A DNA stretch of 64,000 bases from Phycisphaeraceae bacterium (GCA_019636735.1 JAHBWY010000001.1:310001-374000), one strand, 5' to 3'. Shown: positions 23,666 to 33,015, counted from the first letter of the stretch. The notes: a model not told the origin generated them from the sequence alone. Numbers and translations: made by a program.

Positions 23666-25471
23666 ATGCGCGTGTTCACCTCGTTCTGTCTCACGATCCT
23701 CTCGACCGCGGCCGTTGCCCACGGTGGTGGGGCAACCTTCCAGATCATCCCCGGTGCCGCATCGGCGAACGATATGTCGCCTGACGGGCGCTTCATCGTC
23801 GGGGCCAAGACAGGCGCTGCCGGTGGCGGCGCGTACCTGCTCGACACGGTCACTGGAGTGATGACCACGCTCCCCCCGCCTGCCTATGACGCTCGGGCTG
23901 TTTCTGATGACGGCACCGTCGTCCTCGGCCAGATGAACGACGGTCAAGGGAATGATGTCGCGGCCATCTGGACCGTCGCGTCCAACTCCTGGTTGAGCTT
24001 GGGCTGGCTCCCGAGCGGCGTGGCCGGTTGCGGAAGTCGGAGTTCCGGTTACGACCTCTCTGCTGATGGGTCCGTGGCCGTTGGACTCTCCTGGGTTGAT
24101 GGCTGCAAGGCGCGGGGATTCAAATGGACCGCGGCAACCGGGATGATCGAACTTGGCTTGATCGGTGACGGCAACAGCAATCGAGCATCGGTCATCAACG
24201 CGACCGGATCGATCATTGCCGGCTTCGCCCGAATGAACACCCCCGCCTTTGCCGATCGCGTGCCGGCGTCGTGGTCCGGCGTCACTCTCACAGGGTCGAC
24301 GCTTGAAACCCCCGATGGCGGCGTTGGCGGCGAGGTCCAAGGGATGAATCAATCCGGATCCGTTCTTCTGGGTAACTGGAACAACAAGGCAAGCAAGTGG
24401 ACCAATGGCGGCGCCACCCGCACCACCGTCGGCGCCGGGTCGATCATTCCTGGATGGACCGGCATCGCCATGGCGATCGCGGCGAATGAGACGACGATCG
24501 GTTTCGACATTTCGTTCGGGTTCCGCCGCGCATGGATCCAACTCGCAGGACAGGGACCGCTCATCGACCTTCGCGAGTACCTGATCGCGAACGGCGCGGC
24601 ACTCCCCGATGACGCATTCCTCGAGGTTCCGCGTCGGATCACCACCGATGGCTCCGTCATCATTGGCCACGGCATGTTCACCGGTGCCTGGAAGGCCACG
24701 CTCGGGACAACTCCACCGGGGTGCACCGGGGACATCGCTCCTCCGGGTGGCAATGGCGTGGTCGATGGTGCCGACCTTGCCGTGGTGCTCGGAGCCTGGG
24801 GAACATCGGGTGCAGACATCAACGGCGACGGCAATACCGATGGTGCCGACATCGCGCTGATCCTCGGCAACTGGGGCCAGTGCGAGTCTGTCGCTGGAGC
24901 GTGCTGCCTTGAAGGCGGTTGTGCGCTCCTGACCGCATCGGAGTGCGCTGCAGCCGGTGGCACCTTCCTCGGCGCGAATGTGCCTTGCACGGTCGCCGGG
25001 TGCATGAACAACGACTTCTGCACTTCGGCGAAGGACATCACCGCGAACATCAATGGTCTGCCCGTGATCGGCGACAACACGCTCGCCACACCTCCATTCG
25101 GTGGTGGCGATCCCGAATTGCCCGAGGGCACACCCTCCTGCCAGTGGTCAAACCAGCCGCAGGCCGTTCACAGCACCGTCTGGTATCGCTTCACCATGCC
25201 GTCGGGTCTGCCAATCGTCTCAATCAGCTTCTGCGACGAGCAGATTCCGCTGGCGAACAATGACACGATCATCGCGATCTACAGCGGCACCTGTGGCAGT
25301 CTGGTGCAGGAGTTCTGCGACGAGGATGGTTGCGGCGGCACTTCCTTCCGAAGCGTGATCCAGTTCGCGTATGGCACGCCGGGCGAGACCTACTACCTGA
25401 TGGTGGGCAATCCCGGCAGCTACTCGGGCTCGATCGCGGGTCCGTTCAGCTTCTTCATCACCTCGCCGTGA
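23666..25471 (+). CDS. Secreted HAF-repeat protein with dockerin-like and Cys-rich modules
   Basis: I start at the ATG at 23666 (AAGGA upstream); it opens a signal peptide (MRVFTSFCLTILSTAAVA) and the longer open frame upstream crosses the promoter region. Residues about 25-340 contain repeats of the extracellular HAF type (MSPDGRFIVGAKT, AVSDDGTVVLGQM, LSADGSVAVGLSW, ATGSIIAGF), which likely form a beta-propeller. About 355-405 is a dockerin-like pair (NGVVDGADLAVVLGAWG, GNTDGADIALILGNWG) with calcium-loop spacing. About 410-450 is a Cys module (GACCLEGGCALL...). The rest is a PPC-like beta domain. Exported; partner unknown. A strong terminator follows. Confidence 0.85.
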   Translation: MRVFTSFCLTILSTAAVAHGGGATFQIIPGAASANDMSPDGRFIVGAKTGAAGGGAYLLDTVTGVMTTLPPPAYDARAVSDDGTVVLGQMNDGQGNDVAAIWTVASNSWLSLGWLPSGVAGCGSRSSGYDLSADGSVAVGLSWVDGCKARGFKWTAATGMIELGLIGDGNSNRASVINATGSIIAGFARMNTPAFADRVPASWSGVTLTGSTLETPDGGVGGEVQGMNQSGSVLLGNWNNKASKWTNGGATRTTVGAGSIIPGWTGIAMAIAANETTIGFDISFGFRRAWIQLAGQGPLIDLREYLIANGAALPDDAFLEVPRRITTDGSVIIGHGMFTGAWKATLGTTPPGCTGDIAPPGGNGVVDGADLAVVLGAWGTSGADINGDGNTDGADIALILGNWGQCESVAGACCLEGGCALLTASECAAAGGTFLGANVPCTVAGCMNNDFCTSAKDITANINGLPVIGDNTLATPPFGGGDPELPEGTPSCQWSNQPQAVHSTVWYRFTMPSGLPIVSISFCDEQIPLANNDTIIAIYSGTCGSLVQEFCDEDGCGGTSFRSVIQFAYGTPGETYYLMVGNPGSYSGSIAGPFSFFITSP

Positions 25472-25575
25472 GGCATTCAACGGTCGTTGGACGCGAGCCA
25501 CGCCCGACCGCGTGGTGCGGCGTCGAGCATTGGTAAGAGGCGTCGGCCTCAAGATCACACTGCTCCCCTTTGCAA

Positions 25576-25608
25576 GGAGTCGGCGGGTTCGCCCGTCGGC
25601 TCCTTTTT
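25576..25608 (+). terminator. Rho-independent terminator with TTCG tetraloop
   Basis: GGAGTCGGCGGG pairs with CCCGTCGGCTCC over 12 bp (two G-T wobbles) around a TTCG tetraloop, followed directly by TTTTT. It closes the HAF/dockerin gene 105 bp after its stop and lies before the end of the convergent priA gene. This is the clearest intrinsic terminator in the window. Confidence 0.9.
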
Positions 25609-25727
25609 CATTGGCACGCATCGAGGTCTCACCATTTCGGCAATCAGCGCAGCGGGACTCCTCCACCACCCACCGCCAACACCGCCGGAGGCGTCGATCG
25701 AACAGCCTCGGACGATTCGGCGTGCCC

Positions 25728-28163
25728 TTACATGAGCACAACGGGATCGACATCCACGGCCACCAGCTCACCTGGAACGAGCGTGCCGGAGCTCCGCGCC
25801 GAAGCGAGCAGCGCCTGAAGCGGCGCCGCACCATCCGCAAGAAGCTCGATCTGAAAGCGCCAGCGATCGGCGATCCGCGCGAGAGGGCAGGGGGCCGGCT
25901 CGCGCAGCACGACGGCGTGGGCGTTGGCCTGCGGCTGGAGCGCCTTGGCGAGCGCACGAGCGTGGCTCCTCGCTCGCTCTTCATCTTGGTGCCGCACGAC
26001 CACTCGAACCATGCGACGCCACGGCGGCAGGCCGAAGCGACGACGATCGGCGAGCTCGATTCGGGCAAAACCCTCGAAGTCATTCGCCGCCGCGTGCACC
26101 AGCGCCGGAGTCTCCGGCACGAAGCTCTGAATGATGGCGACGCCGGCGTCGGCACCGCGTCCGCAGCGGCCGGCGACCTGGGCGATCAACTGGAAGGTGC
26201 GCTCGGAGGCGCGGAAGTCGGGCAGGTGAATCGCGGTGTCGGCGTTGATGACCCCCACGAGGCGCACGCCCGGAAAGTCGAGGCCCTTCGCGATCATCTG
26301 GGTGCCCACGAGCAGGCGAGAGTCGCCTCGACCGAAGCGAGTCAGGGCCGCATGGAGTTCGCGGGAGCTTCGCATCGTGTCGCCATCGATGCGCTGCACG
26401 ACGCCTGGCTCCGAGAGGCGCGGATGAACGAGCGACAGCTCCTCCTCCACGCGCTGGGTTCCAAGACCGAAGACCGTGACACCCTTGCCGCAAGTTGGAC
26501 AGCGCTGAGGAAGCCGCTGCTCCTCCTGGCAGTGGTGACAGCGGACCCAGCGCACGCGTTGGCCATCGACGCGCTCCTGGTGGCAGATCATGCCCGCGTC
26601 GCAGTGGGCGCAGCGCATCATCCACCCGCAGCGCATGTTGGCGCAGGCCACATAGTTGCCGTAGCCGCGGCGATTCAGGAGCAGCAGCACCTGGCCGTCC
26701 TTCTCGATCGTGCTGTGCACGGCACGCTCGAGGGTGGGCCCCAAGAGCCGCACGCGACGATCGGGAAAGTGCCGTCGCTCCTCGGCAAAGTCCACCACCT
26801 GCACGCGAGGAATCGAGAGCCCGGGCGCACGCTCGGGAAGGCGATGAAGCGTGTAGGTTCCGCGCGTCGCATGAAGCCAGCTTTCAAGGCTCGGCGTGGC
26901 GCTGCCGAGAAGAACCGGGCACGCGGCAAGCTGGGCGAGACGAATGGCCACATCGCGGCCGTGATAGCGCGGTTGCTGATCCTGCTTGTAGGAAGGATCG
27001 TGCTCCTCATCGACGATGACGAGCCCGAGCGAGTCGGGTGGAATCGGCGCAAAGACCGCCGAGCGTGCGCCGAGAATCAGGTGCGCTGACCCATCGGCCA
27101 CGAGCGCCCACTGCTGATGACGCTGCGCCTCGGTCAGACCCGAGTGGAGCACCGCGACGCGGACATCGGGGAAGCGGGCCATGATGCGCCCTCCGGTCTG
27201 CGGTGTCAGTGCGATCTCGGGAACCAGGAGCAGCGAGCGCTTCCCCTGGTTCAGGGTGTGGCGCATGAGGCGCATGTAGACCTCGGTCTTGCCGGACCCG
27301 GTCACGCCGAAGAGAAGATGGCGGCTGAATCCGGCGCCGATTGACTTCGACACCGCGTCGATGGCACGCTGCTGCGAAATGCTCGGTTCAGGCACGGGCG
27401 ACGCTTCGAGCCGATCGGCAAGCCACTCCGCCTCGACCTGCGTCCGCTGGTGGGCGCGCAGGAGCCCCGCGCGGATCATCGCGCGAATCGGTGCGGGGGA
27501 GGAGAGCTCAGCACGGTGGGCGAGGTCGTGGATCTCGATGGGCCGATCCGCTTCATCGAGGGCGTGAAGCACATCTAGAACGCGCTGGCGCGCTGCTCCG
27601 CGCACGGCGACGCGCACCCGCCCGCCTTCCAGAGCACCCTCGGCACTCCTTTCCGAACCAAGCCCTGCAGGTCGCCCCGCAGTCCCCTCATCATTCGCCG
27701 CGCCATCGACTGGGTCGGCGGTGGGCGCGCCTTCTTCCGCTTCCGGTGACGACACTCCCGGCAGATCGACGAGTGTTCGCGTGACCCGGCCTCGACCGAC
27801 CTTCACCGCCGCGGGAAGCACGCCCGCCATCGTGACCCCAAGCGGGCAGCAGTAGTAGGCGGAGATCCAGCGCGCGAGTTCAACGAGCGTGACTGGAAGC
27901 GGCGCACTTCGAAGGTCGCGCTCGAGGACGCACTTGAGCTTGCTCCGCGGAACAGAGCACTCCTCTTCGCGCAATCGCCCGACGACCCATCCGGGAGTCG
28001 GCCGATCACCTCGACCGAGCGGGACCACGACGCGCTCACCCACCTCAAGCGACGCGAGGGACTCGGGAACGAGATACGCCAATCCCTCGGGAGCGCGGTC
28101 GATGCCGCGCTCCACCGCGACCAGCACCAGCCCCACCGTGCGGTCAGCGAAGAGCCCGTTCAT
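25728..28163 (-). CDS. priA: Primosomal replication-restart helicase PriA
   Basis: 811 residues, longer than the E. coli protein (732). The order is a 3'-DNA-binding/winged-helix N-terminal half, a SF2 helicase core with Walker A GVTGSGKTEVYM and DEEH box (VIVDEEHDPSYKQ), a Cys-rich zinc region and the C-terminal helicase domain (VGTQMIAKGLDFP). It reloads the replisome at stalled forks. An Ala/Glu/Gly-rich linker of about 50 residues (after 'DLPGVSS') accounts for the extra length. The first zinc pair reads C-ANMR-C, two residues wider than the usual CxxC; the other pairs (CAHC, CHHC, CPTC) are normal. carA lies 15 bp upstream on the same strand. Confidence 0.95.
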   Translation of the reverse strand: MNGLFADRTVGLVLVAVERGIDRAPEGLAYLVPESLASLEVGERVVVPLGRGDRPTPGWVVGRLREEECSVPRSKLKCVLERDLRSAPLPVTLVELARWISAYYCCPLGVTMAGVLPAAVKVGRGRVTRTLVDLPGVSSPEAEEGAPTADPVDGAANDEGTAGRPAGLGSERSAEGALEGGRVRVAVRGAARQRVLDVLHALDEADRPIEIHDLAHRAELSSPAPIRAMIRAGLLRAHQRTQVEAEWLADRLEASPVPEPSISQQRAIDAVSKSIGAGFSRHLLFGVTGSGKTEVYMRLMRHTLNQGKRSLLLVPEIALTPQTGGRIMARFPDVRVAVLHSGLTEAQRHQQWALVADGSAHLILGARSAVFAPIPPDSLGLVIVDEEHDPSYKQDQQPRYHGRDVAIRLAQLAACPVLLGSATPSLESWLHATRGTYTLHRLPERAPGLSIPRVQVVDFAEERRHFPDRRVRLLGPTLERAVHSTIEKDGQVLLLLNRRGYGNYVACANMRCGWMMRCAHCDAGMICHQERVDGQRVRWVRCHHCQEEQRLPQRCPTCGKGVTVFGLGTQRVEEELSLVHPRLSEPGVVQRIDGDTMRSSRELHAALTRFGRGDSRLLVGTQMIAKGLDFPGVRLVGVINADTAIHLPDFRASERTFQLIAQVAGRCGRGADAGVAIIQSFVPETPALVHAAANDFEGFARIELADRRRFGLPPWRRMVRVVVRHQDEERARSHARALAKALQPQANAHAVVLREPAPCPLARIADRWRFQIELLADGAAPLQALLASARSSGTLVPGELVAVDVDPVVLM

Positions 28164-28178
28164 GGCTCACTCCGGAAG

Positions 28179-29411
28179 TCACGCCGGCACGGCGGCGGCG
28201 CTGCGCTGGGCGCTCTCGAAATCCTCGGCCGTCACGGGCGCCCGGGTCTCCATGATGCGAATGAAGCAATCGAAGAGATACGACGAGTCGTGCGGGCCTG
28301 GTGACGCCTCGGGGTGGTACTGCACGCAGAACAGCGGCTTCTGAAGATGGCGGAAGCCCGCGACCGTGCCGTCATTGAGATGAATGTGGGTCGGCTCGCC
28401 CCCAGCGGCTCGGAGCGACTCCTCGTCGACGCAGAACCCATGATTCTGGCTCGTGATCTCCACTCGGCCCGTCAGCAGATTCCGAACGGGCTGGTTCGCG
28501 CCGCGATGACCGAACTTGAGTTTCCAGGTCTTGGCGCCCAGAGCCAACGCGAGAAGCTGGTGACCCAGACAAATGCCGAAGGTCGGCACGCTCCCGGCCA
28601 CCTTGCGGAGGGTGGCGATGGTCGCCTCAACCGCGGCGGGATCGCCTGGACCATTGGAGATGAAGAGGCCGTCGGGCTTCTGGGCGAGGATCGACTCGGC
28701 ATTCGCATCGTGCGGAAGCACGATCACCTCGCAGCCTCGTTCCGCCAGGTTCCGCAAGATGTTGTGCTTGGCACCGCAGTCGATCGCCACCACTCGGTAT
28801 CGGCGGCCTCCATCCCGCGGATCCGGCACGCCTCGTGGACGCCAATCACCCAAGGTCGCCTGCCAAGTCGTCGCGCTCGTGGGGCTGACTCCACACGCCA
28901 GATTCTGACCCGCCATCGAGGGACTCGAACGAGCCTTCTCGACCAGCTCGGCATCGCTCTGCTCGGTGCCGAACGCAATCACCCCGCGCATCGCGCCGCC
29001 GATTCGGAGCCGCCGCACCAGCGCGCGGGTGTCGACTCCTTCAATCGCGGGAATCCCGGCGTCACGAAGCCACGATGAGAGATCCTTGACCGCTCGATAG
29101 TTGCTGACGACGCGCGAGAGCTCGCGGATCACGAATCCGCGCACCATCGGCTTCGGGCTCTCGAGATCGTGCTCTGCGATGCCGTAATTGCCGATCTGAG
29201 AGGCGGTCATGACCAGAATCTGCCCCGAATAACTCGGATCCGTCAGGGCCTCCTGATAGCCGCACATGGCGGTGTTGAAAACGACCTCACCCGTGCTCGA
29301 TTGACCCGGATCGCAGGCCCCAAAGCCGCGGCCGACGAAGACACTTCCGTCTTCGAGTGCCAGGCGAGCCTTGGTGGGCGTTCGTTGCGACGAGGTCGAG
29401 GGAGTGGTCAT
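28179..29411 (-). CDS. carA: Carbamoyl-phosphate synthase small (glutaminase) subunit
   Basis: 410 residues. The N-terminal CPSase domain runs to about 180 and the class I glutamine amidotransferase domain follows. The triad is visible: nucleophile Cys281 (FGICLGHQLL), His366 and Glu368 (YHPEASPGPHDS); the oxyanion segment is SNGPGDPAAVE. It releases ammonia from glutamine for carbamoyl phosphate, which feeds arginine and pyrimidine synthesis. The large subunit carB is not adjacent; priA follows in the same direction. pyrE elsewhere in the window (57.4 kb) belongs to the same pyrimidine pathway. Confidence 0.96.
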   Translation of the reverse strand: MTTPSTSSQRTPTKARLALEDGSVFVGRGFGACDPGQSSTGEVVFNTAMCGYQEALTDPSYSGQILVMTASQIGNYGIAEHDLESPKPMVRGFVIRELSRVVSNYRAVKDLSSWLRDAGIPAIEGVDTRALVRRLRIGGAMRGVIAFGTEQSDAELVEKARSSPSMAGQNLACGVSPTSATTWQATLGDWRPRGVPDPRDGGRRYRVVAIDCGAKHNILRNLAERGCEVIVLPHDANAESILAQKPDGLFISNGPGDPAAVEATIATLRKVAGSVPTFGICLGHQLLALALGAKTWKLKFGHRGANQPVRNLLTGRVEITSQNHGFCVDEESLRAAGGEPTHIHLNDGTVAGFRHLQKPLFCVQYHPEASPGPHDSSYLFDCFIRIMETRAPVTAEDFESAQRSAAAVPA

Positions 29412-29473
29412 GGGTCGGGCAGTTTACGCGCTCTCAGATGGCGATCCGAGGCTGTGTGCCCGAAGCGCCAGAG

Positions 29474-29533
29474 AGCGCCGAGGGGCGGATCTCAGCGTGG
29501 TCGCCCCGATCGAGCCTTGCGACCCTCGGCGCT
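29474..29533. repeat. 11-bp perfect inverted repeat between carA and the secretin gene
   Basis: AGCGCCGAGGG (29474-29484) and CCCTCGGCGCT (29523-29533) are perfectly complementary across 38 nt, and the spacer contains a further GGGGCG/CGCCCC pair. It lies in the 240-bp divergent region, 63-122 bp upstream of carA and about 120 bp upstream of the secretin start, so it could be an operator or leader structure for either gene. Confidence 0.45.
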
Positions 29534-29651
29534 GGTGAGTACGCTCCCGCCCCGATGCCGGGTCGGCCGCGTTCTGCGGATCGGCCTGTCTTTGTATCGT
29601 CCGCGCAAGTTGATCGACCCCTCCCGATCTGAGTTGTCCCTGGAGTTCATG

Positions 29652-32618
29652 ATGCAGCACTGCACCAGCGCCAAGCGACGCACGACCCTTGTTCTCTTCT
29701 CCACGCTCGTCGTCGCGGGCGCCCTTCCCGGGGTGCACCCCGCCGCCATCCAAGGCGCGTCGGCGGCACCGCTCATGCAGAGCAATGTCGATGCGGCGCG
29801 GCAGCGAGCGCGACAGGCGATGAGCGAAGGCCGATGGGTCGATGCGATCGACGCATGGACCAGCGTGCTCACCGCGGCGCCGGGTGACCCCGAAGCGCTC
29901 GCCGGCATTCGCGAAGCCCAGATGCGCCGCGACGAAGGCAGCACCATCGATCAGTTCCAGCAGGATGTCGAGCTTCGTCGTCAGAAGCTCCAAGTGGAGT
30001 TCTCCGCTGACATCGATCGAGCGCAGCAGCAGCTTCGCAACGGTGATTACGGCGGCGCGCAGCGCAGCGTGCTGACCGCCAAGGTCAAGGTCGATCGCGA
30101 GCGGGGCATCCTTCCGCAGGGCACCTTCGACAGCATGATCGATCAGGCCGATCGCCTGCTCGAGCAGATCAAGACCGCTGAAGTCGAATCGCGGCTCGCC
30201 GATCAGGCGAGTCGAACGGCGACGGCGACCCGGGCGGTGCAGGACAGCCAGCGAGCCGACCGTGAGAAGCGGCAGGCGACCATCAACGAACTCCTCATTC
30301 GAGTCCGCCAGCTCCAGGTGGAACTGAAGTATCAGGAAGCGCTCCAGGTCCTCGAGCAGATCCTCTTCATCGACCCTGGTAACCCCGCCGCCATGGCGCT
30401 CCACGACATCATCGAAACAACGATGATGTACCGGCAGTACTCGGGTGTTCAGCGGAATCGAAGCTTCGGCTACAACCGCCTCAGCTACGAGGCGCTCCGG
30501 GCCAGCGTGCCGCCGCGCGTCAACCTGAGCGGCTCCGGTGACCGCTCCGTGCAGGCGATCGTGACCTACCCCGAGGATTGGCCCTCGCTTTCGAACATGC
30601 GGAGCCGCTATGGCGCCGGCAAGTACCAGGAGCCCGAGAAGAACCAGCGCACGCTGCATGAGCTGGCCACGCGCGAGTTCAATGTCGACTTCAATCGCAT
30701 CCCCTTCGATCAGGTCGTGGCGTATCTCCGCCAGGTGACCGGACTCGACTTCTATGTGGACTGGCGTTCGCTCGAGAACGAAGGTGTCCGCAAGGATGAT
30801 GAAATCGACGACATCGAGTTCCCCCGCATCACCGGCAACGAGGTGCTGCGGCGCGTGCTGGAGCAGCTTGGTGGCGGTAGCTCGCAGGTCGAGTATGCCG
30901 TCGAAGATGGCCAGGTGGTCATCTCGACCAAGGCGCAGCTCAACCGTCGGACCGTGACGGTGGTCTATGACATCCGCGACCTCATCTTCGAGATCCCGTA
31001 CTTCGACAACGCTCCCGACTTCAACCTGAACCAGAGCATCACCCAAGGCGGTGGTGGCGGCGGTGGCGGTGGATTCGGTGGTGGCGGCGGCGGTGGTGGT
31101 GGCGGCGGATTCGGTGGTGGTGGCGGCGGCGGTGGTGGCGGCGGTCGTTCACCCGTCGGCGACCCGACCCGCAAGGAGCTCCGCGACCCGCGTGAGCGCA
31201 TCGAAGAGATCATCGAGATCATCCAGGACCTCGTTGATCCAGATGGCTGGATTCGTCGCGGCGGCACCGTCGGCGACATCCGGCAGCTCAACGACAATCT
31301 CATCATCACGACCACGCCGCGAAATCACCGGGCCATCAACGGCCTGCTTGAGCAGCTCCGCAGCGTCCGGGCCCTCCAGATCAACATCGAGGCCCGTGTC
31401 ATCACCGTGACGGTCGACTGGTTCGAGCAGATCGGCATCGACTTCGACATCTACTTCAACACCAACTCGTCGATGTACAACACGGCGCGAGGCGTGGACC
31501 CCAACTTCCAGCTTCGCGACTTCTTCTTCCAGCGAGATCTTGCGTCGGCGGCTCCGAATCCGAATGTCGGCCGACTCAAGAACCCGGTCGTCTTCGACAG
31601 CTTCTCGGGAACCAACACGGGCCAGGGTCTCCCCGGCAACACCACCGCAACCGGTGCACAGATCGGCGTGCCGACGGGCGGCCCGCCACCGACGGACATC
31701 GCCTACCGCACACTGCCAGTGGGCACGCCGGTCGGCCTTCAGCCGCGTGGCTCGGAGTTCACCGACGGTCTCGGCAACCTCTACGGAACCAGCAACGGTT
31801 TCAGCCCGGTGCAGGTGCAGCAGGAAGGTCTGCCGCTCATCAACCAGCTCGCAGCGGCCGGTCTTCAGGCAGGCAGCGTCGGTGCGCTGGCGCTGGTCAA
31901 CCCCGTGCTCACCGTGGGCATGACCTTCCTCGATGACATCCAGGTCGACCTGCTCATTCGTGCGACGCAGGCCGATCAGCGCAATGTGGTGCTCACGGCA
32001 CCGCGACTCACGCTCTTCAATGGACAGCGCTCCTGGATCAGCGTGGCGAAGGCGATCACCTATGTCTCCAATGTCCAGCCGATCGCAGGCGACAACTCAG
32101 GTGCGTTCGCGCCGGTCATCAATGTCGTCTACGAAGGCTTCGTGCTCGACATCGAAGCGGTCTGCTCGGCCGACCGTCGCTATGTGACGATGACCGTGCA
32201 GTTCGGCCTGAACCAGAATGTGAAGTTCACCCCTGCGCAGAGCGAAGGTGCCGCGGGTGGTGGCGGTGGAACGGGCGGCGGCGGCGGCAATGCGACGCGC
32301 TTCACGGCGACCATTCAGCTCCCCGAGCTTCAGGGCACCACGATCAACACCACGGTGTCGGTGCCGGACAAGGGCACCATCCTGCTGGGCGGTCAGCGCC
32401 TCTTCAATGAAATCGAGATCGAGGTCGGCGTGCCGGTTCTTTCGAAGATTCCCTTCGTCAACCGCTTCTTCACGAACCGACTTTCGACCAAGAGCGAAAC
32501 CACCCTGCTCCTGCTGATCCGTCCGGAAATCCTGATCCAGCAGGAGAACGAGGAGATTCTCTTCCCCGGACTCCAGGATCGACTGGGATCGTCGGCCGCG
32601 ACCGGCTACGGTTTCTGA
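29652..32618 (+). CDS. Type II/IV-pilus-type secretin with TPR N-terminus and glycine-rich insert
   Basis: About 988 residues from the second ATG of an ATGATG pair (GGAG six bases upstream). Order: signal peptide; TPR-like region (ARQAMSEGRWVDAIDAW); coiled coil to about 240; STN/N0-like domain near 335-430 (FNVDFNRIPFDQVVAYLRQ); a glycine tract near 467-498 (31050-31146) broken by two Phe; an N1-type domain (NDNLIITTTPRNHRAINGLLEQL); and the outer-membrane secretin core ending in GTILLGGQRL and VPVLSKIPFVNRFF near 926. A second Gly loop lies near 32256-32292. It forms an outer-membrane pore for T2SS or pilus systems. No ATPase or pseudopilin genes are nearby. Confidence 0.88.
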   Translation: MQHCTSAKRRTTLVLFSTLVVAGALPGVHPAAIQGASAAPLMQSNVDAARQRARQAMSEGRWVDAIDAWTSVLTAAPGDPEALAGIREAQMRRDEGSTIDQFQQDVELRRQKLQVEFSADIDRAQQQLRNGDYGGAQRSVLTAKVKVDRERGILPQGTFDSMIDQADRLLEQIKTAEVESRLADQASRTATATRAVQDSQRADREKRQATINELLIRVRQLQVELKYQEALQVLEQILFIDPGNPAAMALHDIIETTMMYRQYSGVQRNRSFGYNRLSYEALRASVPPRVNLSGSGDRSVQAIVTYPEDWPSLSNMRSRYGAGKYQEPEKNQRTLHELATREFNVDFNRIPFDQVVAYLRQVTGLDFYVDWRSLENEGVRKDDEIDDIEFPRITGNEVLRRVLEQLGGGSSQVEYAVEDGQVVISTKAQLNRRTVTVVYDIRDLIFEIPYFDNAPDFNLNQSITQGGGGGGGGGFGGGGGGGGGGGFGGGGGGGGGGGRSPVGDPTRKELRDPRERIEEIIEIIQDLVDPDGWIRRGGTVGDIRQLNDNLIITTTPRNHRAINGLLEQLRSVRALQINIEARVITVTVDWFEQIGIDFDIYFNTNSSMYNTARGVDPNFQLRDFFFQRDLASAAPNPNVGRLKNPVVFDSFSGTNTGQGLPGNTTATGAQIGVPTGGPPPTDIAYRTLPVGTPVGLQPRGSEFTDGLGNLYGTSNGFSPVQVQQEGLPLINQLAAAGLQAGSVGALALVNPVLTVGMTFLDDIQVDLLIRATQADQRNVVLTAPRLTLFNGQRSWISVAKAITYVSNVQPIAGDNSGAFAPVINVVYEGFVLDIEAVCSADRRYVTMTVQFGLNQNVKFTPAQSEGAAGGGGGTGGGGGNATRFTATIQLPELQGTTINTTVSVPDKGTILLGGQRLFNEIEIEVGVPVLSKIPFVNRFFTNRLSTKSETTLLLLIRPEILIQQENEEILFPGLQDRLGSSAATGYGF

Positions 32619-32624
32619 CAACCC

Positions 32625-32639
32625 GCCGCCCCCGGCGGC
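32625..32639 (+). promoter_or_regulatory. Short hairpin in the secretin-STAS spacer
   Basis: GCCGCC and GGCGGC pair around CCC in the 37-bp gap between the secretin stop and the STAS start. It could attenuate readthrough or stabilise the upstream mRNA end; no T-run follows. Confidence 0.3.
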
Positions 32640-32655
32640 CTGGAGGCGAATGCAC

Positions 32656-33015
32656 ATGGGAAAGGTCACCTCTCGACTCAGGGTTTCGGTTGACGGAGCT
32701 GTGACGCGCGTCGAGTTCGTCGATCGGAACATCCTCGACGAGGCGAACATCCAGCAGATCGGCGAGGAGCTGATGAAGCTGGTGGAGGCCGGTACGCGGC
32801 CGAAGCTCCTGCTCTCCTTCAAGGGCGTGGAGCATCTCTCCTCGGCGGCGCTCGGGACCCTGATCCATGTTCACAAGCGACTCGAGCAGCGCAATGGTCA
32901 GCTCCGGCTTTCGGACATCAATCCGCAGATCTTTGAAGTGTTCAAGATCACGAAGCTGAACAAGCTCTTCCAGGTCCATGACACGGCGGAAAAGGCACTG
33001 TCGAGCTTTTCGTGA
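32656..33015 (+). CDS. STAS-domain anti-sigma factor antagonist
   Basis: 119 residues from the ATG at 32656. GGAGG lies nine bases upstream of this ATG but only three before the alternative ATG at 32650, so 32656 is preferred. The whole protein is a STAS domain; the phosphorylation-site loop is HLSSAALGTL (Ser62-Ser63), with Leu and Ala in place of the usual Asp and Gly of the DSSG motif. It would bind the cognate kinase and release a sigma factor or other target when dephosphorylated. Its stop overlaps the kinase start, so the two are translationally coupled. Confidence 0.88.
   Translation: MGKVTSRLRVSVDGAVTRVEFVDRNILDEANIQQIGEELMKLVEAGTRPKLLLSFKGVEHLSSAALGTLIHVHKRLEQRNGQLRLSDINPQIFEVFKITKLNKLFQVHDTAEKALSSFS

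Noticed and set aside
25512..27089. A 525-residue plus-strand frame over priA
   Set aside because: Antisense shadow; priA motifs on the minus strand are unambiguous.
31050..31146. The GGN-rich tract as a CRISPR or minisatellite array
   Set aside because: It is in-frame glycine coding inside a secretin, with no spacers or unit structure.
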